This document shows positions 1-10,466 of a stretch of DNA of 64,000 nucleotides, piece after piece. The translations under genes were made by a program, and so were the position numbers. Source of the stretch: Streptomyces sp. A1277 (GTDB lineage: Bacteria > Actinomycetota > Actinomycetes > Streptomycetales > Streptomycetaceae); NCBI RefSeq assembly GCF_004795015.1, contig NZ_SSBI01000019.1:57111-121110 (forward strand). Reading direction: 5' to 3'. Within the stretch, counting starts at the first letter, position 1. Every line of letters begins with the position of its first letter. The notes beneath the pieces are model-generated. The model worked only from the letters and a program-made list of their open reading frames with translations, did not search any database and was not told the origin of the DNA.

Positions 1-1198
1 TCGTGACGAGCCAGAGCTTGTCGCCGCCCGCCGCGAGAACCGTGCGCAGCCGCCCGTACTCGCCCTTCAGGAACGCCTGCGGGTCCGCCATGGGCTCCTT
101 GGCCGCCCCGTCCTCACGGGACAGCGGAATCCGCCACAGCCGCTCGCCGCGCAGCCCGGCCATCCAGATCGAGCCCTTGGCGTAGGCGATGCCGCTCGGT
201 GACGCCTCGGAGGTCTTCCACTGCGCGACCGGGTCGTGGAAGCCCTTCTTGTGCGCGGTGCCCTCGACGTCGGGCCAGCCGTAGTTGCCGCCCGGCTCGA
301 TCAGGTTCAGCTCGTCCCAGGTGTCCTGGCCGAACTCCGAGGCCCACAGCCGCTTGTCCGCGTCCCAGGCGAGGCCCTGCACGTTGCGGTGCCCGTACGA
401 ATACACCACGGAGTCCGCCTCCGGATTGCCGTGCAGCGGCTCGCCGTCGGGCGTCATCCGCAGGATCTTGCCGGCCAGGGACTTCTCGTCCTGGGCGCGC
501 CCGTCGTCGCCCGTCTCGCCCGTGCCCGCGTACAGCATGTGGTCGGGACCGAACGCGATCCGGCCGCCGTTGTGGATCATGCCCTTGGGGATGCCGCGCA
601 GGATGGTGTCCGGGGCGCCGAGCCGCTGGCCGGGCGTGGAGCCGTTCTCGTCGTAGAGCATGCGGGCGATGCGGTTGTCCGACGCGGTGGTGAAGTACGC
701 GTACACCAGGTGGTCGGTGCCGAAGTCCGGCGAGACGGCGATGCCCAGCAGCCCGCCCTCGCCGGCCGGGGCCACGCCGGGGACGGTGCCGAGCAGGGTC
801 TTCTTGCCGCTCTTCGCGTCGATCCGGGTGATCGTCCCCTTGTCCCGGGAACCCACCAGGAGGTCCCCGCCGGGCAGCTCCGCGAGGCCCCACGGAGACT
901 TCAGCCCCTCGGTGAGCGTCGAGACCACCGACACCGAGCCCTTGGCGGGCGGCAGATCGACCGGGGGACGCGAGGCGGACGGCGACGGCGAGGCGGACTT
1001 CCCGGGCGAGGCCGAGGACGAGCCGGCCGGTGAACTCGCGCCCTGGCCCGCCGAACTCTCCACGCCCTCCTGCGAGGTGCACCCCGCCGCGAGCAGCAGG
1101 GCGCCGGCCGCCAGCACGGCCACCGCGCCCCGCCGCGCCCCGCGACCGCTCCCGCCGGGCCCCGTAGGCCCCACCGGGTCCTGCACTGATCCGAACAC
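1..1198 (-). CDS. PQQ-dependent sugar dehydrogenase-like lipoprotein (3' end outside window)
   Basis: This is a glucose/sorbosone dehydrogenase family beta-propeller, predicted to be anchored outside the membrane and to oxidise an aldose or related alcohol. Only 399 codons are present, because the C-terminus runs off the left edge. The GTG start at 1198 is preceded by GAAGGGA about 8 nt upstream. An Arg-rich stretch (19-23) and hydrophobic segment (25-38) lead to a lipobox LAAGC with Cys40, followed by a Ser/Pro/Gly linker to about residue 80. Family motifs follow in order: EGGLLGIAVSPDF, IHNGGRIAFGPD, YSYGHRNVQGLAWD, SEFGQDTWDELN and GGNYGWP. The neighbouring reductase ends just downstream of this gene's start region and lies on the same strand. 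The substrate cannot be read from sequence. Confidence 0.88.
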   Translation of the reverse strand, partial: MFGSVQDPVGPTGPGGSGRGARRGAVAVLAAGALLLAAGCTSQEGVESSAGQGASSPAGSSSASPGKSASPSPSASRPPVDLPPAKGSVSVVSTLTEGLKSPWGLAELPGGDLLVGSRDKGTITRIDAKSGKKTLLGTVPGVAPAGEGGLLGIAVSPDFGTDHLVYAYFTTASDNRIARMLYDENGSTPGQRLGAPDTILRGIPKGMIHNGGRIAFGPDHMLYAGTGETGDDGRAQDEKSLAGKILRMTPDGEPLHGNPEADSVVYSYGHRNVQGLAWDADKRLWASEFGQDTWDELNLIEPGGNYGWPDVEGTAHKKGFHDPVAQWKTSEASPSGIAYAKGSIWMAGLRGERLWRIPLSREDGAAKEPMADPQAFLKGEYGRLRTVLAAGGDKLWLVT

Positions 1199-1306
1199 CG
1201 CACCGATCCCTTCGACGGCCGCTTGTACCTCGTTCTTACACTGCGGCCGCGCCCCAGGTTCCCAAGCCGGCGGACTTTCCCGCTCGGCGATCAGGGGTTC
1301 GCGCAC

Positions 1307-2299
1307 TCAGTCCCAGGACTCGCGCGCCGCCGGCAGCCGGTCGATCTCCGCCAGGTCACGCGCCGTCAGCGACAGCCCGGCCGCCCCCGCGTTCTCCACG
1401 GCCCAGTGCGCCTGCTTGGTGCCCGGCACCGGGACCACCTGGGGCCCCTGGTGCAGCACCCAGGCCAGGGCCACCTGGGCGGGCGTCGCCCCGTGCCGCT
1501 CGGCTATCCGGCGCAGCCCCACCACCACCGGCTGGTTCGCGGCCATCATCTCGGCCGTGAAGCGGGGATGCCTGGCCCGCAGGTCCTCCGGCTCGAAACC
1601 CTGCCCCGGCGTCAGCGTCCCCGTCAGGTAGCCGTTGCCCAGGGGCATCGCGGCCAGGAAGCCCACACCCCGGGCGGCGCACCACGGCAGCAGCGACTCC
1701 AGCGCCTGCGGCGACCACACCGAGAGCTCCGCCTGCACCGCGCTCACCGGGAAGACCTGCTGCACCCGCTCCAGCTGCCGGATCGTTCCGTCATGCATCC
1801 GGGCACCCGGCCGCCGCGATGCCCGCGCCCCGACCGCGCACAGCCCCAGCGCCCTGACCTTGCCCGCGCCCACCAGCTCCGCCATCGCGCCCCAGGTCTC
1901 CTCGACGGGCACCTCGGGGTCGGCCCGGTGCAGCTGGTACAGGTCGATCACATCGGTCTGCAGCCGCCTGAGCGAGGCGTCGCAGGCCCGCCGCACATAG
2001 CCGGGCCTGCCGTTGGCCACGATGTGCTGGTCTCCCACGAGCAGCCCGCACTTGGTGGAGACGAACGCCTGCGCCCGGCGCCCCTTCAACGCCCGCCCCA
2101 CCAGCAGCTCGTTGGTGAACGGGCCGTACATGTCGGCGGTGTCGAGCAGGTCGACGCCCGCGTCGAGCGCCGCGTGCACCGCCCGCAGCGCACGGTCGCC
2201 CCGCTGCCGCGAGGCGCTGTACGCCCAGCTCATCGGCATGCAGCCGAGACCGACCGCACCCACGGCGAGCGCCGCCGCACCCAGACTCCTGCGCTCCAA
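1307..2299 (-). CDS. aldo/keto reductase
   Basis: NADPH-dependent aldo/keto reductase, a cytoplasmic TIM barrel of about 330 residues, which is normal for the family. Visible motifs are GVDLLDTADMYGP (catalytic Asp/Tyr), the Lys of STKCGLL, DLYQLHRADPEVPVEETW (catalytic His region) and a C-terminal PVPGTKQ cofactor-binding loop. I place the start at TTG 2299 because GGGAGGG lies 8 nt upstream and the protein then begins MERRSLG, as I recall for Streptomyces relatives. GTG 2317 and GTG 2332 are alternatives. It is divergent from the hydroxyacid dehydrogenase at 2383 and the two share a short promoter region. The physiological substrate is unknown. Confidence 0.85.
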   Translation of the reverse strand: MERRSLGAAALAVGAVGLGCMPMSWAYSASRQRGDRALRAVHAALDAGVDLLDTADMYGPFTNELLVGRALKGRRAQAFVSTKCGLLVGDQHIVANGRPGYVRRACDASLRRLQTDVIDLYQLHRADPEVPVEETWGAMAELVGAGKVRALGLCAVGARASRRPGARMHDGTIRQLERVQQVFPVSAVQAELSVWSPQALESLLPWCAARGVGFLAAMPLGNGYLTGTLTPGQGFEPEDLRARHPRFTAEMMAANQPVVVGLRRIAERHGATPAQVALAWVLHQGPQVVPVPGTKQAHWAVENAGAAGLSLTARDLAEIDRLPAARESWD

Positions 2300-2382
2300 C
2301 TCCCCGAACCCTCCCACCGCCTCGCACCGCACCCCCAAAACTAACCTCTGCGCCCCGCCGGGCTTCGCATAGCCTCCTGACC

Positions 2383-3345
2383 ATGACTTCCACCACGCAT
2401 TCCGCCCCCGCCCCCGCCGTCTGGATGCCGTTCGCGGCCGATGAGATCGAGGGGCTTCCCGAGGGGCTGACGTACCACTTCTGGGACGGCTCGCAGGAGT
2501 TCCCCGCCGACCCCGCCGACTGCGCCTACTACGTCGTCCCCTACATGAAGGGCCTGGAGGTCGCGGTCCGGCCGCTCGCGCGGATGAGCGGGGTGCAGGT
2601 CGTGCAGACCCTGTCGGCGGGCATCGACCACGTCGAGCCGGGTCTCGCCGGACTGCCCGCCGGGGTACGGCTGTGCAACGCCAAGGGCGTCCACGAGGCG
2701 TCCACCGCCGAGCTGACCCTCGCGCTGATCCTGGCCTCGCTGCGCGGCTTCCCCGGCTTCGTGCACGGCCAGGACGAGGAGGAGTGGCGGTCCGGCTTCT
2801 ACCCGGCGCTCGCCGACAAGTCCGTGCTGATCGTGGGCTACGGATCGATCGGCTCGGCCATCGAGGACCGGCTCGCGCCGTTCGAGTGCGCGCGGGTCGC
2901 ACGCGTCGCGCGCTCCGCACGGACAACCGCACGCGGACCCGTACACACGCTCGACGACCTGCCCGCACTGCTGCCCGAGGCCGACATCGTCGTTCTGTCC
3001 ACCCCGCTGAACCCCTCCACGCAGGGGCTGGTGGACGCGAAGTTCCTCGCCGCGATGCGGGACGGGGCGCTCCTGGTCAACGTCGCCCGGGGCCCGGTCG
3101 TCAACACCGAGGCCCTGCTGTCCGAACTCGAGTCCGGCCGGCTGCACGCCGCCCTCGACGTCACCGACCCGGAACCGCTGCCGTCCGGCCACCCCCTCTG
3201 GCATGCTCCCCACGTCCTCATCACCCCGCACGTCGGCGGCAGCACCTCCGCGTTCCTGCCGCGCGCCAAGCGGCTGATCGCCGGACAGCTCACCCGGTTC
3301 GCCGCGGGCGAGCCGCTGGACAACGTCGTACGCACCACCGGCTGA
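2383..3345 (+). CDS. D-2-hydroxyacid dehydrogenase, NAD(P)-dependent
   Basis: Cytoplasmic oxidoreductase of the D-isomer-specific 2-hydroxyacid dehydrogenase family, 320 residues. The dinucleotide fold begins at the GYGSIGSAI motif. The catalytic triad is intact: Arg236 in NVARGPVVN, Glu264 in DPEPL and His283 in ITPHVGG. The N-terminal half is shorter and divergent, as in hydroxypyruvate/glyoxylate reductase-like members. It is divergent from the aldo/keto reductase, so both could handle carbonyl or keto-acid substrates, but that link is only positional. The ATG 2383 start follows the AT-richer spacer between the two genes and no strong SD is visible. Confidence 0.88.
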   Translation: MTSTTHSAPAPAVWMPFAADEIEGLPEGLTYHFWDGSQEFPADPADCAYYVVPYMKGLEVAVRPLARMSGVQVVQTLSAGIDHVEPGLAGLPAGVRLCNAKGVHEASTAELTLALILASLRGFPGFVHGQDEEEWRSGFYPALADKSVLIVGYGSIGSAIEDRLAPFECARVARVARSARTTARGPVHTLDDLPALLPEADIVVLSTPLNPSTQGLVDAKFLAAMRDGALLVNVARGPVVNTEALLSELESGRLHAALDVTDPEPLPSGHPLWHAPHVLITPHVGGSTSAFLPRAKRLIAGQLTRFAAGEPLDNVVRTTG

Positions 3346-3530
3346 GCACGCACCGAGCACGTCCGGCTCCGCTCCGTGGCCACAACACCGCAGGTCGTCA
3401 CGGAGAGTAGAGGAACTATGTCGCTGAGTGACGAGTCTGGTGTATCGTCCCGAAAGGGGGGCCGCGCCGGGCAGGGGCGGCGCCGAGGAGCCAGCCACAC
3501 GCGAGGGGGGCGACGGGCGATGGACGGCCG

Positions 3531-6464
3531 ATGGGCGAACGATCCGACACGGCGGGGCCGGCGGCCGGCCGAGGGGCCGGTGTACCGGCGCCGCAGCCGG
3601 CCGGGCACCTCGGGGGCACCGCGGTGAGCGCCCCGGCGAGCACCCGCGGAGCGCTCCTCGCCGGGCAGTCCGGGGTGGCCCGCACATCCGCGCTGCTCCC
3701 GCAGCTCGTCCTCGGCCTGGTCTGCGGCGGATACGCGGTGGGCGCGGCCACCGGCTGGGGCTCGGCCCAGGTCGCCCTGTTCATGGGCGACTTCGGCCTC
3801 AGCGCCGCCGCCCTGACCGCCGCCGTCTCCTGCTTCCTGTTCGCCCGCGCCGCGGACAACCGGTTCCGGCCCGCCTGGCTGCTGTTCTCGCTCTCCTCGC
3901 TGATGGCCTCGGGCGGCAACGCCGTATGGGGCTGGTACGAGTTCGTGCGCGGGGCGCCGGTGCCCAGCCCCTCGCTCGCCGACCTCTTCTACCTCTGCTT
4001 CGCGCCGCCCGCCATCGTCGGCCTCCTCGTCCTCGCCAAGCGGCCCGTCACCAGGGCCGGCTGGGTCTGCCTGGCCCTCGACTCCTGGCTGATCGGCGGC
4101 TCGCTCCTCACGCTGTCCTGGAGCCTCGCCCTCGCCCACACCGCGCACGTCGCGGACGTGGAGGGCGACAGCGTGGCCCGCGCCGCCCTCTCGCTGGCCT
4201 ACCCGCTCCTGGACATCGTGCTGGTCTCCATGGTGCTCGCGTTGCACTTCCGGCGCTCCAGCGTCAACCGCGCCGCGGTCAACACCGCCATCGCCGCGCT
4301 CGCCCTGACCGTCCTGTGCGACGCCCTGTTCACCTCGCCGCTGCTGCGCCAGACCTACCACTCCGGCCAGTTGCTCGACGCGGGCTGGTTCGCCGGCTCG
4401 CTGCTCCTGGCCTACGCCCCCTGGGGCGCCGCGCGCGAGGCGGGCAACGCTGTCCAGGACCAGGATGCCGGCGCGCGCCCCACCAGCCGTCCCATCGCCG
4501 GCTCGCTGGCCGCGCTGACCCCGTATCTCGCCGCCGCCGTCTGCACGCTGGGCATCCTGTACAACGTCATCGAGGGCCGCCGGGTCGACCGCGTCGTGGT
4601 CTTCACCGGGTGCACGGTGGTGCTCGCCCTCGTCGTCCGGCAGGGCATCATGCTCGTCGACAACATCGCCCTCACCCAGGAACTGGCCCAGAAGGAGAAC
4701 CACTTCCGCTCCCTGGTCCAGGGCTCCAGCGACGTCATCATGATCGCCGACCCCAGCGGCATCCTGCGCTACGTCAGCCCCGCGGCGGCCGGCGTCTACG
4801 GGCGCGACGCCGACGAGCTGGTCGGCACCGAGCTCTCCTCGATCATCCACCCCGACGACCTGGGCCGGGTGGTCCACGAGGTGCGGCGGTTCCTGGCCGC
4901 CCCGCCGGCCGAGGAGCCCACCACCCGCATCGAGTGCCGCTTCCGCTCCGGCTCCGGCGACTGGCTGAACGTCGAGTCCACCGTCAACCGCCACCAGGGC
5001 GGCCTGATCCTCAACAGCCGGGACGTCACCGAACGGGTCCGCCTCCAGGCCCAGTTGCAGCACAACGCCGAGCACGACCCGCTCACCGACCTGCCCAACC
5101 GGGCGCTGTTCACCAGCCGGGTCCGCCAGGCGCTCGGCGGGCGCCGGGCCGGGGACGCGGGCACCGCCGTGCTCTTCATCGACCTGGACGGCTTCAAGGC
5201 GGCCAACGACCGGCTCGGCCACCAGGCGGGCGACGAACTCCTCATCCAGGCCGCCCGCCGCCTCCAGGACGCCGTCCGCGCCGGGGACACCGCGGCCCGC
5301 CTCGGCGGCGACGAGTTCGCCGCGCTCATCGTCGGCGACGGCAGCCGCGAACAGGACGCCCGCGAGTTCCAGGTCCACGAGATCGCCGACCGGCTGCGCC
5401 TCACGCTCTCCGAGCCCTACCGCATCGGGGCCGGCGAGGTCCGGGTCACCGCCTCCATCGGCGTCGCCTTCGCCGAGCCCGGCATCACCCCCAACGACCT
5501 CATGCGCAACGCGGACCTCGCCATGTACCGCGCCAAGGCGGGCGGCAAGAACCGCGTCGAGCTGTACGCCCCGCAGATGCAGGCCGACGTCGTACGCCGC
5601 TCCGAGCTTGCGACCCGGCTGCGCGGCGCCCTGCGCGACGGCGAGTTCGCGCTGCTCCACCAGCCCGTGGTGCACCTGGCCAGCGGCACCGTCGCCGCCG
5701 TCGCCGCCCAGGCCCGCTGGCGCTCCGCCCAGGGCATCCTGTTCACCCCCGCCGAGTTCCTGCGGATCGCCGAGGACAGCGACCGCACCGCCGAGCTGAG
5801 CCGCTGGATCCTCGAAGAGGCCGTCGAGCAGGCCGCCGACCGGGCCGGGGCCGGCCACCAGGTCTCCGTCGCCGTCCGCCTCCCGGCCCGCAGACTGCTC
5901 GACCGGGCGCTGCCCGCCGCCTCCGTCGAGGCGCTGCTCACGCGGTACGGCCTGCCGTCCGGGGCGCTCATGATCGAGGTCGCGGACAGCGACCCACGGG
6001 TCTCCTTCGAGGACCTGGAACAGCGCCTCGCCGCCCTGCGCCGCCTCGGCGTGCGGATCGCGCTCGACGGCTTCGGCAGCGGCTACGCCGCGATAAACGC
6101 CCTGCGCCGGCTCCCCATCGACGTGCTCAAACTGGACCGCGGCCTGGTCGAGGGCGTGGTCGAGTCCGCCCGGCTGCACAAGATCACCAGCGGGCTGCTG
6201 CGGATCGCCTGCGACCTCGGCATGCAGTCCGTGGCCGACGGCGTGGACGTGCCCGAACAGGTCCTCGCGCTGCGCGCCATGGGCTGTACGCACGGCCAGG
6301 GCATGGCCTTCTCCGGGCCGCTCGACGAATACCGGCTGCGCCGCACCCTGGCCCGCGGTACGTTCCCGGTCCCCGGCGGCGTGCCCGCGCAGCCTGCTCT
6401 GGCGGGCGGTTCGGTCCCGTCGCTCACCGGCTCACATGGTGAGACACCCGTCCCACCCACTTGA
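3531..6464 (+). CDS. membrane PAS-GGDEF-EAL cyclic-di-GMP protein, EAL domain degenerate
   Basis: A 977-residue membrane signalling protein. Residues about 45-370 hold a series of hydrophobic helices, followed by a PAS domain (about 385-500), a GGDEF domain with an intact GGDEF motif at 592-596 in RLGGDEFAAL, and an EAL-type domain (about 690-945). The EAL signature before RWR reads AAQ (725-727) instead of EAL. The usual DDFG motif reads DGFG (Asp846-Gly847), and VAEGVE reads VADGVD. I infer diguanylate cyclase activity with a non-hydrolytic, perhaps c-di-GMP-sensing, EAL domain. An orthologue lies upstream of ilvB in S. coelicolor (about SCO5511, from memory). Start: ATG 3531 with a G-rich stretch at 3502-3509; GTG 3624 is possible. 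Confidence 0.88.
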   Translation: MGERSDTAGPAAGRGAGVPAPQPAGHLGGTAVSAPASTRGALLAGQSGVARTSALLPQLVLGLVCGGYAVGAATGWGSAQVALFMGDFGLSAAALTAAVSCFLFARAADNRFRPAWLLFSLSSLMASGGNAVWGWYEFVRGAPVPSPSLADLFYLCFAPPAIVGLLVLAKRPVTRAGWVCLALDSWLIGGSLLTLSWSLALAHTAHVADVEGDSVARAALSLAYPLLDIVLVSMVLALHFRRSSVNRAAVNTAIAALALTVLCDALFTSPLLRQTYHSGQLLDAGWFAGSLLLAYAPWGAAREAGNAVQDQDAGARPTSRPIAGSLAALTPYLAAAVCTLGILYNVIEGRRVDRVVVFTGCTVVLALVVRQGIMLVDNIALTQELAQKENHFRSLVQGSSDVIMIADPSGILRYVSPAAAGVYGRDADELVGTELSSIIHPDDLGRVVHEVRRFLAAPPAEEPTTRIECRFRSGSGDWLNVESTVNRHQGGLILNSRDVTERVRLQAQLQHNAEHDPLTDLPNRALFTSRVRQALGGRRAGDAGTAVLFIDLDGFKAANDRLGHQAGDELLIQAARRLQDAVRAGDTAARLGGDEFAALIVGDGSREQDAREFQVHEIADRLRLTLSEPYRIGAGEVRVTASIGVAFAEPGITPNDLMRNADLAMYRAKAGGKNRVELYAPQMQADVVRRSELATRLRGALRDGEFALLHQPVVHLASGTVAAVAAQARWRSAQGILFTPAEFLRIAEDSDRTAELSRWILEEAVEQAADRAGAGHQVSVAVRLPARRLLDRALPAASVEALLTRYGLPSGALMIEVADSDPRVSFEDLEQRLAALRRLGVRIALDGFGSGYAAINALRRLPIDVLKLDRGLVEGVVESARLHKITSGLLRIACDLGMQSVADGVDVPEQVLALRAMGCTHGQGMAFSGPLDEYRLRRTLARGTFPVPGGVPAQPALAGGSVPSLTGSHGETPVPPT

Positions 6465-6497
6465 CACTCCGCGTGCGTCGGAGAGAGGGTCAATGCC

Positions 6498-6539
6498 ATG
6501 CGCACCCGAATTCTCGTACTTGGAAAGCGCGTCGGCTGA
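6498..6539 (+). CDS. ilvB leader peptide (13 aa)
   Basis: Short ORF encoding MRTRILVLGKRVG, placed between the GGDEF gene and ilvB. The run Ile-Leu-Val-Leu plus a later Val makes it rich in exactly the amino acids whose synthesis ilvBNC supports. It uses codons (ATT, CTC, GTA, CTT) that are scarce in this GC-rich genome. GAGAGAGGGT just upstream (6481-6490) can act as the ribosome binding site. Stalling here when branched-chain aminoacyl-tRNA is short would favour an alternative fold over the terminator at 6584-6617. Such attenuators are known upstream of ilvB in actinobacteria. Confidence 0.85.
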   Translation: MRTRILVLGKRVG

Positions 6540-6540
6540 A

Positions 6541-6565
6541 GCAGAGTCCCTCCATGACACTCTGC
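6541..6565 (+). promoter_or_regulatory. leader hairpin between ilvB leader peptide and attenuator
   Basis: GCAGAGT (6541-6547) pairs perfectly with ACTCTGC (6559-6565), starting right after the leader peptide stop codon. It is placed where a pause or antiterminator stem would be expected. Confidence 0.6.
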
Positions 6566-6583
6566 AGACCGCACCGGCGCGCT

Positions 6584-6617
6584 CCCCTCGCTTGCCTCAC
6601 GGCACGAGGGGTTTTTT
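6584..6617 (+). terminator. ilvB attenuator terminator
   Basis: CCCCTCG (6584-6590) pairs with CGAGGGG (6605-6611) and is followed directly by six T residues (6612-6617). This is an intrinsic terminator inside the untranslated leader of ilvB, 62 bp before its start, which is the hallmark of transcription attenuation. Confidence 0.9.
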
Positions 6618-6679
6618 GTTGCACCGAACCTCGCAAAACGCCGTAAAACACTCGCAGAAACCTCAGCTTCGAGAAGAGA

Positions 6680-8536
6680 ATGCCGATGACCGAGCAGGCC
6701 ACCGGGGCCCACCATCCCCAGCCGCGGGCCCGTAACGGCGGATCGCCCGCCGCCTCCGCCCCGCACCTCACGGGCGCGCAGTCCCTCATCCGTTCTCTTG
6801 AGGAAGTCGGGGCCGACACGGTATTCGGCCTCCCCGGCGGCTGCATCCTCCCGGCGTACGACCCGCTGATGGACTCCACCCGGGTCCGCCACATCCTGGT
6901 CCGCCACGAGCAGGGTGCGGGCCACGCGGCCACCGGCTACGCGCAGGCCACCGGCAAGGTCGGCGTCTGCATGGTCACCTCGGGTCCCGGCGCCACCAAC
7001 CTCGTCACGCCGATCGCCGACGCGGCCATGGACTCCGTGCCCATGGTCGCGATCACCGGCCAGGTGGCCTCCGGTGCCATCGGTACGGACGCCTTCCAGG
7101 AAGCCGACATCTGCGGCATCACCATGCCGATCACGAAGCACAACTTCCTGGTCACCCGCGCCGAGGACATCGCGCACACGATCGCCGAGGCGTTCCACAT
7201 CGCCTCCACCGGCCGCCCCGGCCCCGTCCTCGTCGACATCGCCAAGGACGCGCTGCAGTCGAAGACCGCCTTCAGCTGGCCGCCGGTCATGGACCTGCCC
7301 GGCTACCGCCCGGTCACCAAGCCGCACGCCAAGCAGATCCGCGAGGCCGCCAAGCTCATCACCCAGGCCAAGCGCCCGGTGCTGTACGTCGGCGGCGGCG
7401 TCATGAAGGCCGGGGCCACCGCCGAACTCAAGGTGCTGGCCGAGCTGACCGGAGCGCCCGTCACCACCACGCTGATGGCGCTCGGCTCCTTCCCCGACAG
7501 CCACCCGCAGCACGTGGGAATGCCCGGCATGCACGGTTCGGTCACCGCCGTCACCGCGCTGCAGAAGTCCGACCTGATCGTCGCGCTCGGCGCCCGGTTC
7601 GACGACCGCGTCACCGGCAAGCTGGACAGCTTCGCCCCGTACGCCAAGATCGTCCACGCGGACATCGACCCGGCGGAGATCGGCAAGAACCGCGCGGCCG
7701 ACGTCCCGATCGTCGGTGACGCCCGCGAGGTCATCGCCGACCTCGTCCAGGCCGTCCAGGCCGAGCACACCGAGGGCAACACCGGCGACTACACCGCCTG
7801 GTGGAAGGACCTCAACCGCTGGCGCGAGACCTACCCGCTCGGCTACGACCTCCCCGAGGACGGCAGCCTCTCCCCGCAGCAGGTCATCCAGCGCATCGGC
7901 GAACTCGCCCCGCCGGACACCATCTTCGCCGCGGGCGTCGGCCAGCACCAGATGTGGGCCTCGCACTTCATCCAGTACGAGCAGCCCGCCACCTGGCTGA
8001 ACTCCGGCGGCGCCGGCACGATGGGCTACGCGGTCCCCGCGGCGATGGGCGCCAAGGCCGGCATGCCCGACCGCACGGTCTGGGCGATCGACGGCGACGG
8101 CTGCTTCCAGATGACCAATCAGGAGCTCACCACCTGCGCCCTGAACAACATCCCGGTCAAGGTCGCCATCATCAACAACGGCGCGCTCGGGATGGTCCGC
8201 CAGTGGCAGACCCTCTTCTACAACCAGCGGTACTCCAACACCGTGCTGCACTCCGGCACCGACACGGACGGCAACGCGGCGAAGGGCACCCGGGTGCCGG
8301 ACTTCGTCAAGCTCTCCGAGGCCATGGGCTGCTATGCGATCCGCTGCGAGGACCCGGCCGACCTGGACAAGGTCATCGCCGAGGCCAACGCGGTCAACGA
8401 CCGCCCGGTCGTCGTCGACTTCATCGTCCACGAGGACGCCATGGTGTGGCCGATGGTCGCCGCCGGCACCTCCAACGACGAGGTCATGGCCGCCCGCGGC
8501 GTCCGCCCCGACTTCGGCGACAACGAAGACGACTGA
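6680..8536 (+). CDS. ilvB: acetolactate synthase large subunit
   Basis: ThDP-dependent catalytic subunit of acetohydroxyacid synthase. It condenses two pyruvates, or pyruvate plus 2-oxobutyrate, in the first common step of branched-chain amino acid synthesis. At 618 residues it is typical in length. The N-terminal ThDP domain has the catalytic Glu in [13 protein letters not shown], the central domain is the FAD-binding fold, and the C-terminal ThDP site shows [20 protein letters not shown] at 6671-6678 is too close to ATG 6680 and better placed for ATG 6686, so the true start may be the second Met. It heads ilvB-ilvN-ilvC and is controlled by the leader attenuator just upstream. Confidence 0.97.
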   Translation: MPMTEQATGAHHPQPRARNGGSPAASAPHLTGAQSLIRSLEEVGADTVFGLPGGCILPAYDPLMDSTRVRHILVRHEQGAGHAATGYAQATGKVGVCMVTSGPGATNLVTPIADAAMDSVPMVAITGQVASGAIGTDAFQEADICGITMPITKHNFLVTRAEDIAHTIAEAFHIASTGRPGPVLVDIAKDALQSKTAFSWPPVMDLPGYRPVTKPHAKQIREAAKLITQAKRPVLYVGGGVMKAGATAELKVLAELTGAPVTTTLMALGSFPDSHPQHVGMPGMHGSVTAVTALQKSDLIVALGARFDDRVTGKLDSFAPYAKIVHADIDPAEIGKNRAADVPIVGDAREVIADLVQAVQAEHTEGNTGDYTAWWKDLNRWRETYPLGYDLPEDGSLSPQQVIQRIGELAPPDTIFAAGVGQHQMWASHFIQYEQPATWLNSGGAGTMGYAVPAAMGAKAGMPDRTVWAIDGDGCFQMTNQELTTCALNNIPVKVAIINNGALGMVRQWQTLFYNQRYSNTVLHSGTDTDGNAAKGTRVPDFVKLSEAMGCYAIRCEDPADLDKVIAEANAVNDRPVVVDFIVHEDAMVWPMVAAGTSNDEVMAARGVRPDFGDNEDD

Positions 8537-8559
8537 GAGACAGAGAGAGACCGACTTCC

Positions 8560-9087
8560 ATGTCCACCAAGCACACGCTCTCCGTCCTGGTCGAGAACAA
8601 GCCCGGTGTCCTGGCCCGGATCACCGCCCTGTTCTCCCGCCGCGGCTTCAACATCGACTCGCTCGCGGTCGGCACCACCGAACACCCCGACATCTCCCGC
8701 ATCACCATCGTCGTGAATGTCGAGGACCTGCCCCTGGAGCAGGTGACCAAGCAGCTCAACAAGCTGGTCAACGTCCTGAAGATCGTCGAACTCGAGCCGT
8801 CCGCTGCGATCCAGCGCGAGCTCGTCCTGGTGAAGGTCCGCGCCGACAACGAGACCCGCTCCCAGATCGTCGAGATCGTCCAGCTGTTCCGCGCCAAGAC
8901 CGTCGACGTCTCGCCCGAGGCCGTCACGATCGAGGCGACCGGCGGCGCCGACAAGCTGGAGGCGATGCTCAAGATGCTGGAGCAGTACGGCATCAAGGAG
9001 CTCGTCCAGTCCGGCACCATCGCCATAGGACGTGGCGCGCGCTCGATCACCGACCGGTCCCTGCGCGCCCTGGACCGCACGGCGTAA
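8560..9087 (+). CDS. ilvN: acetolactate synthase small (regulatory) subunit
   Basis: Regulatory subunit of acetohydroxyacid synthase, 175 residues, with an N-terminal ACT domain (VLVENKPGVLARITALFSRR, about 6-80) that in this family binds valine for feedback inhibition, and a C-terminal domain that activates IlvB. It begins 23 bp after the ilvB stop, with AGAGAGAG upstream of ATG 8560, and is surely co-transcribed with ilvB. The name ilvH is also used for this family. Confidence 0.96.
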   Translation: MSTKHTLSVLVENKPGVLARITALFSRRGFNIDSLAVGTTEHPDISRITIVVNVEDLPLEQVTKQLNKLVNVLKIVELEPSAAIQRELVLVKVRADNETRSQIVEIVQLFRAKTVDVSPEAVTIEATGGADKLEAMLKMLEQYGIKELVQSGTIAIGRGARSITDRSLRALDRTA

Positions 9088-10206
<1,119 letters not shown>

Positions 10207-10216
10207 CACCGGCGCT

Positions 10217-10244
10217 CCGGGGGCGGGTCCCGGCCCGCCCCCGG
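10217..10244 (+). terminator. terminator after ilvC
   Basis: An 11-bp perfect stem, CCGGGGGCGGG (10217-10227) with CCCGCCCCCGG (10234-10244), separated by a 6-nt loop and starting 10 bp after the ilvC stop. There is no long T-run, which is common for Streptomyces terminators. The remaining spacer to serA (to 10466) would hold the serA promoter. Confidence 0.75.
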
Positions 10245-10466
10245 GGTCACTTCACCGCTGGAAGAGGCGGCGTCGTACGTGTGTACAAGTCGGCCGGCCT
10301 CGTGTGGGTGATCCTTTCCAAGGGCGCCGAAAGCGTCCCCGGGCATGACTACACTTCTCCACATACACGCGTCAGGCCCACAGTGTCGTGCGTCTTCCAC
10401 GCGGCAAGCCCCTCCACGCCTGCGGCCGTCGGGACGGCCGTCCGCACTGGATCTGTGAGGACTCAC

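Noticed and set aside
2838..6293. 1151-aa minus-strand open frame
   Set aside because: It lies antisense to the GGDEF/EAL gene, runs through the hydroxyacid dehydrogenase too and is a Gly/Ala/Val/Arg-rich string without domain motifs; long antisense frames are expected at this GC content.
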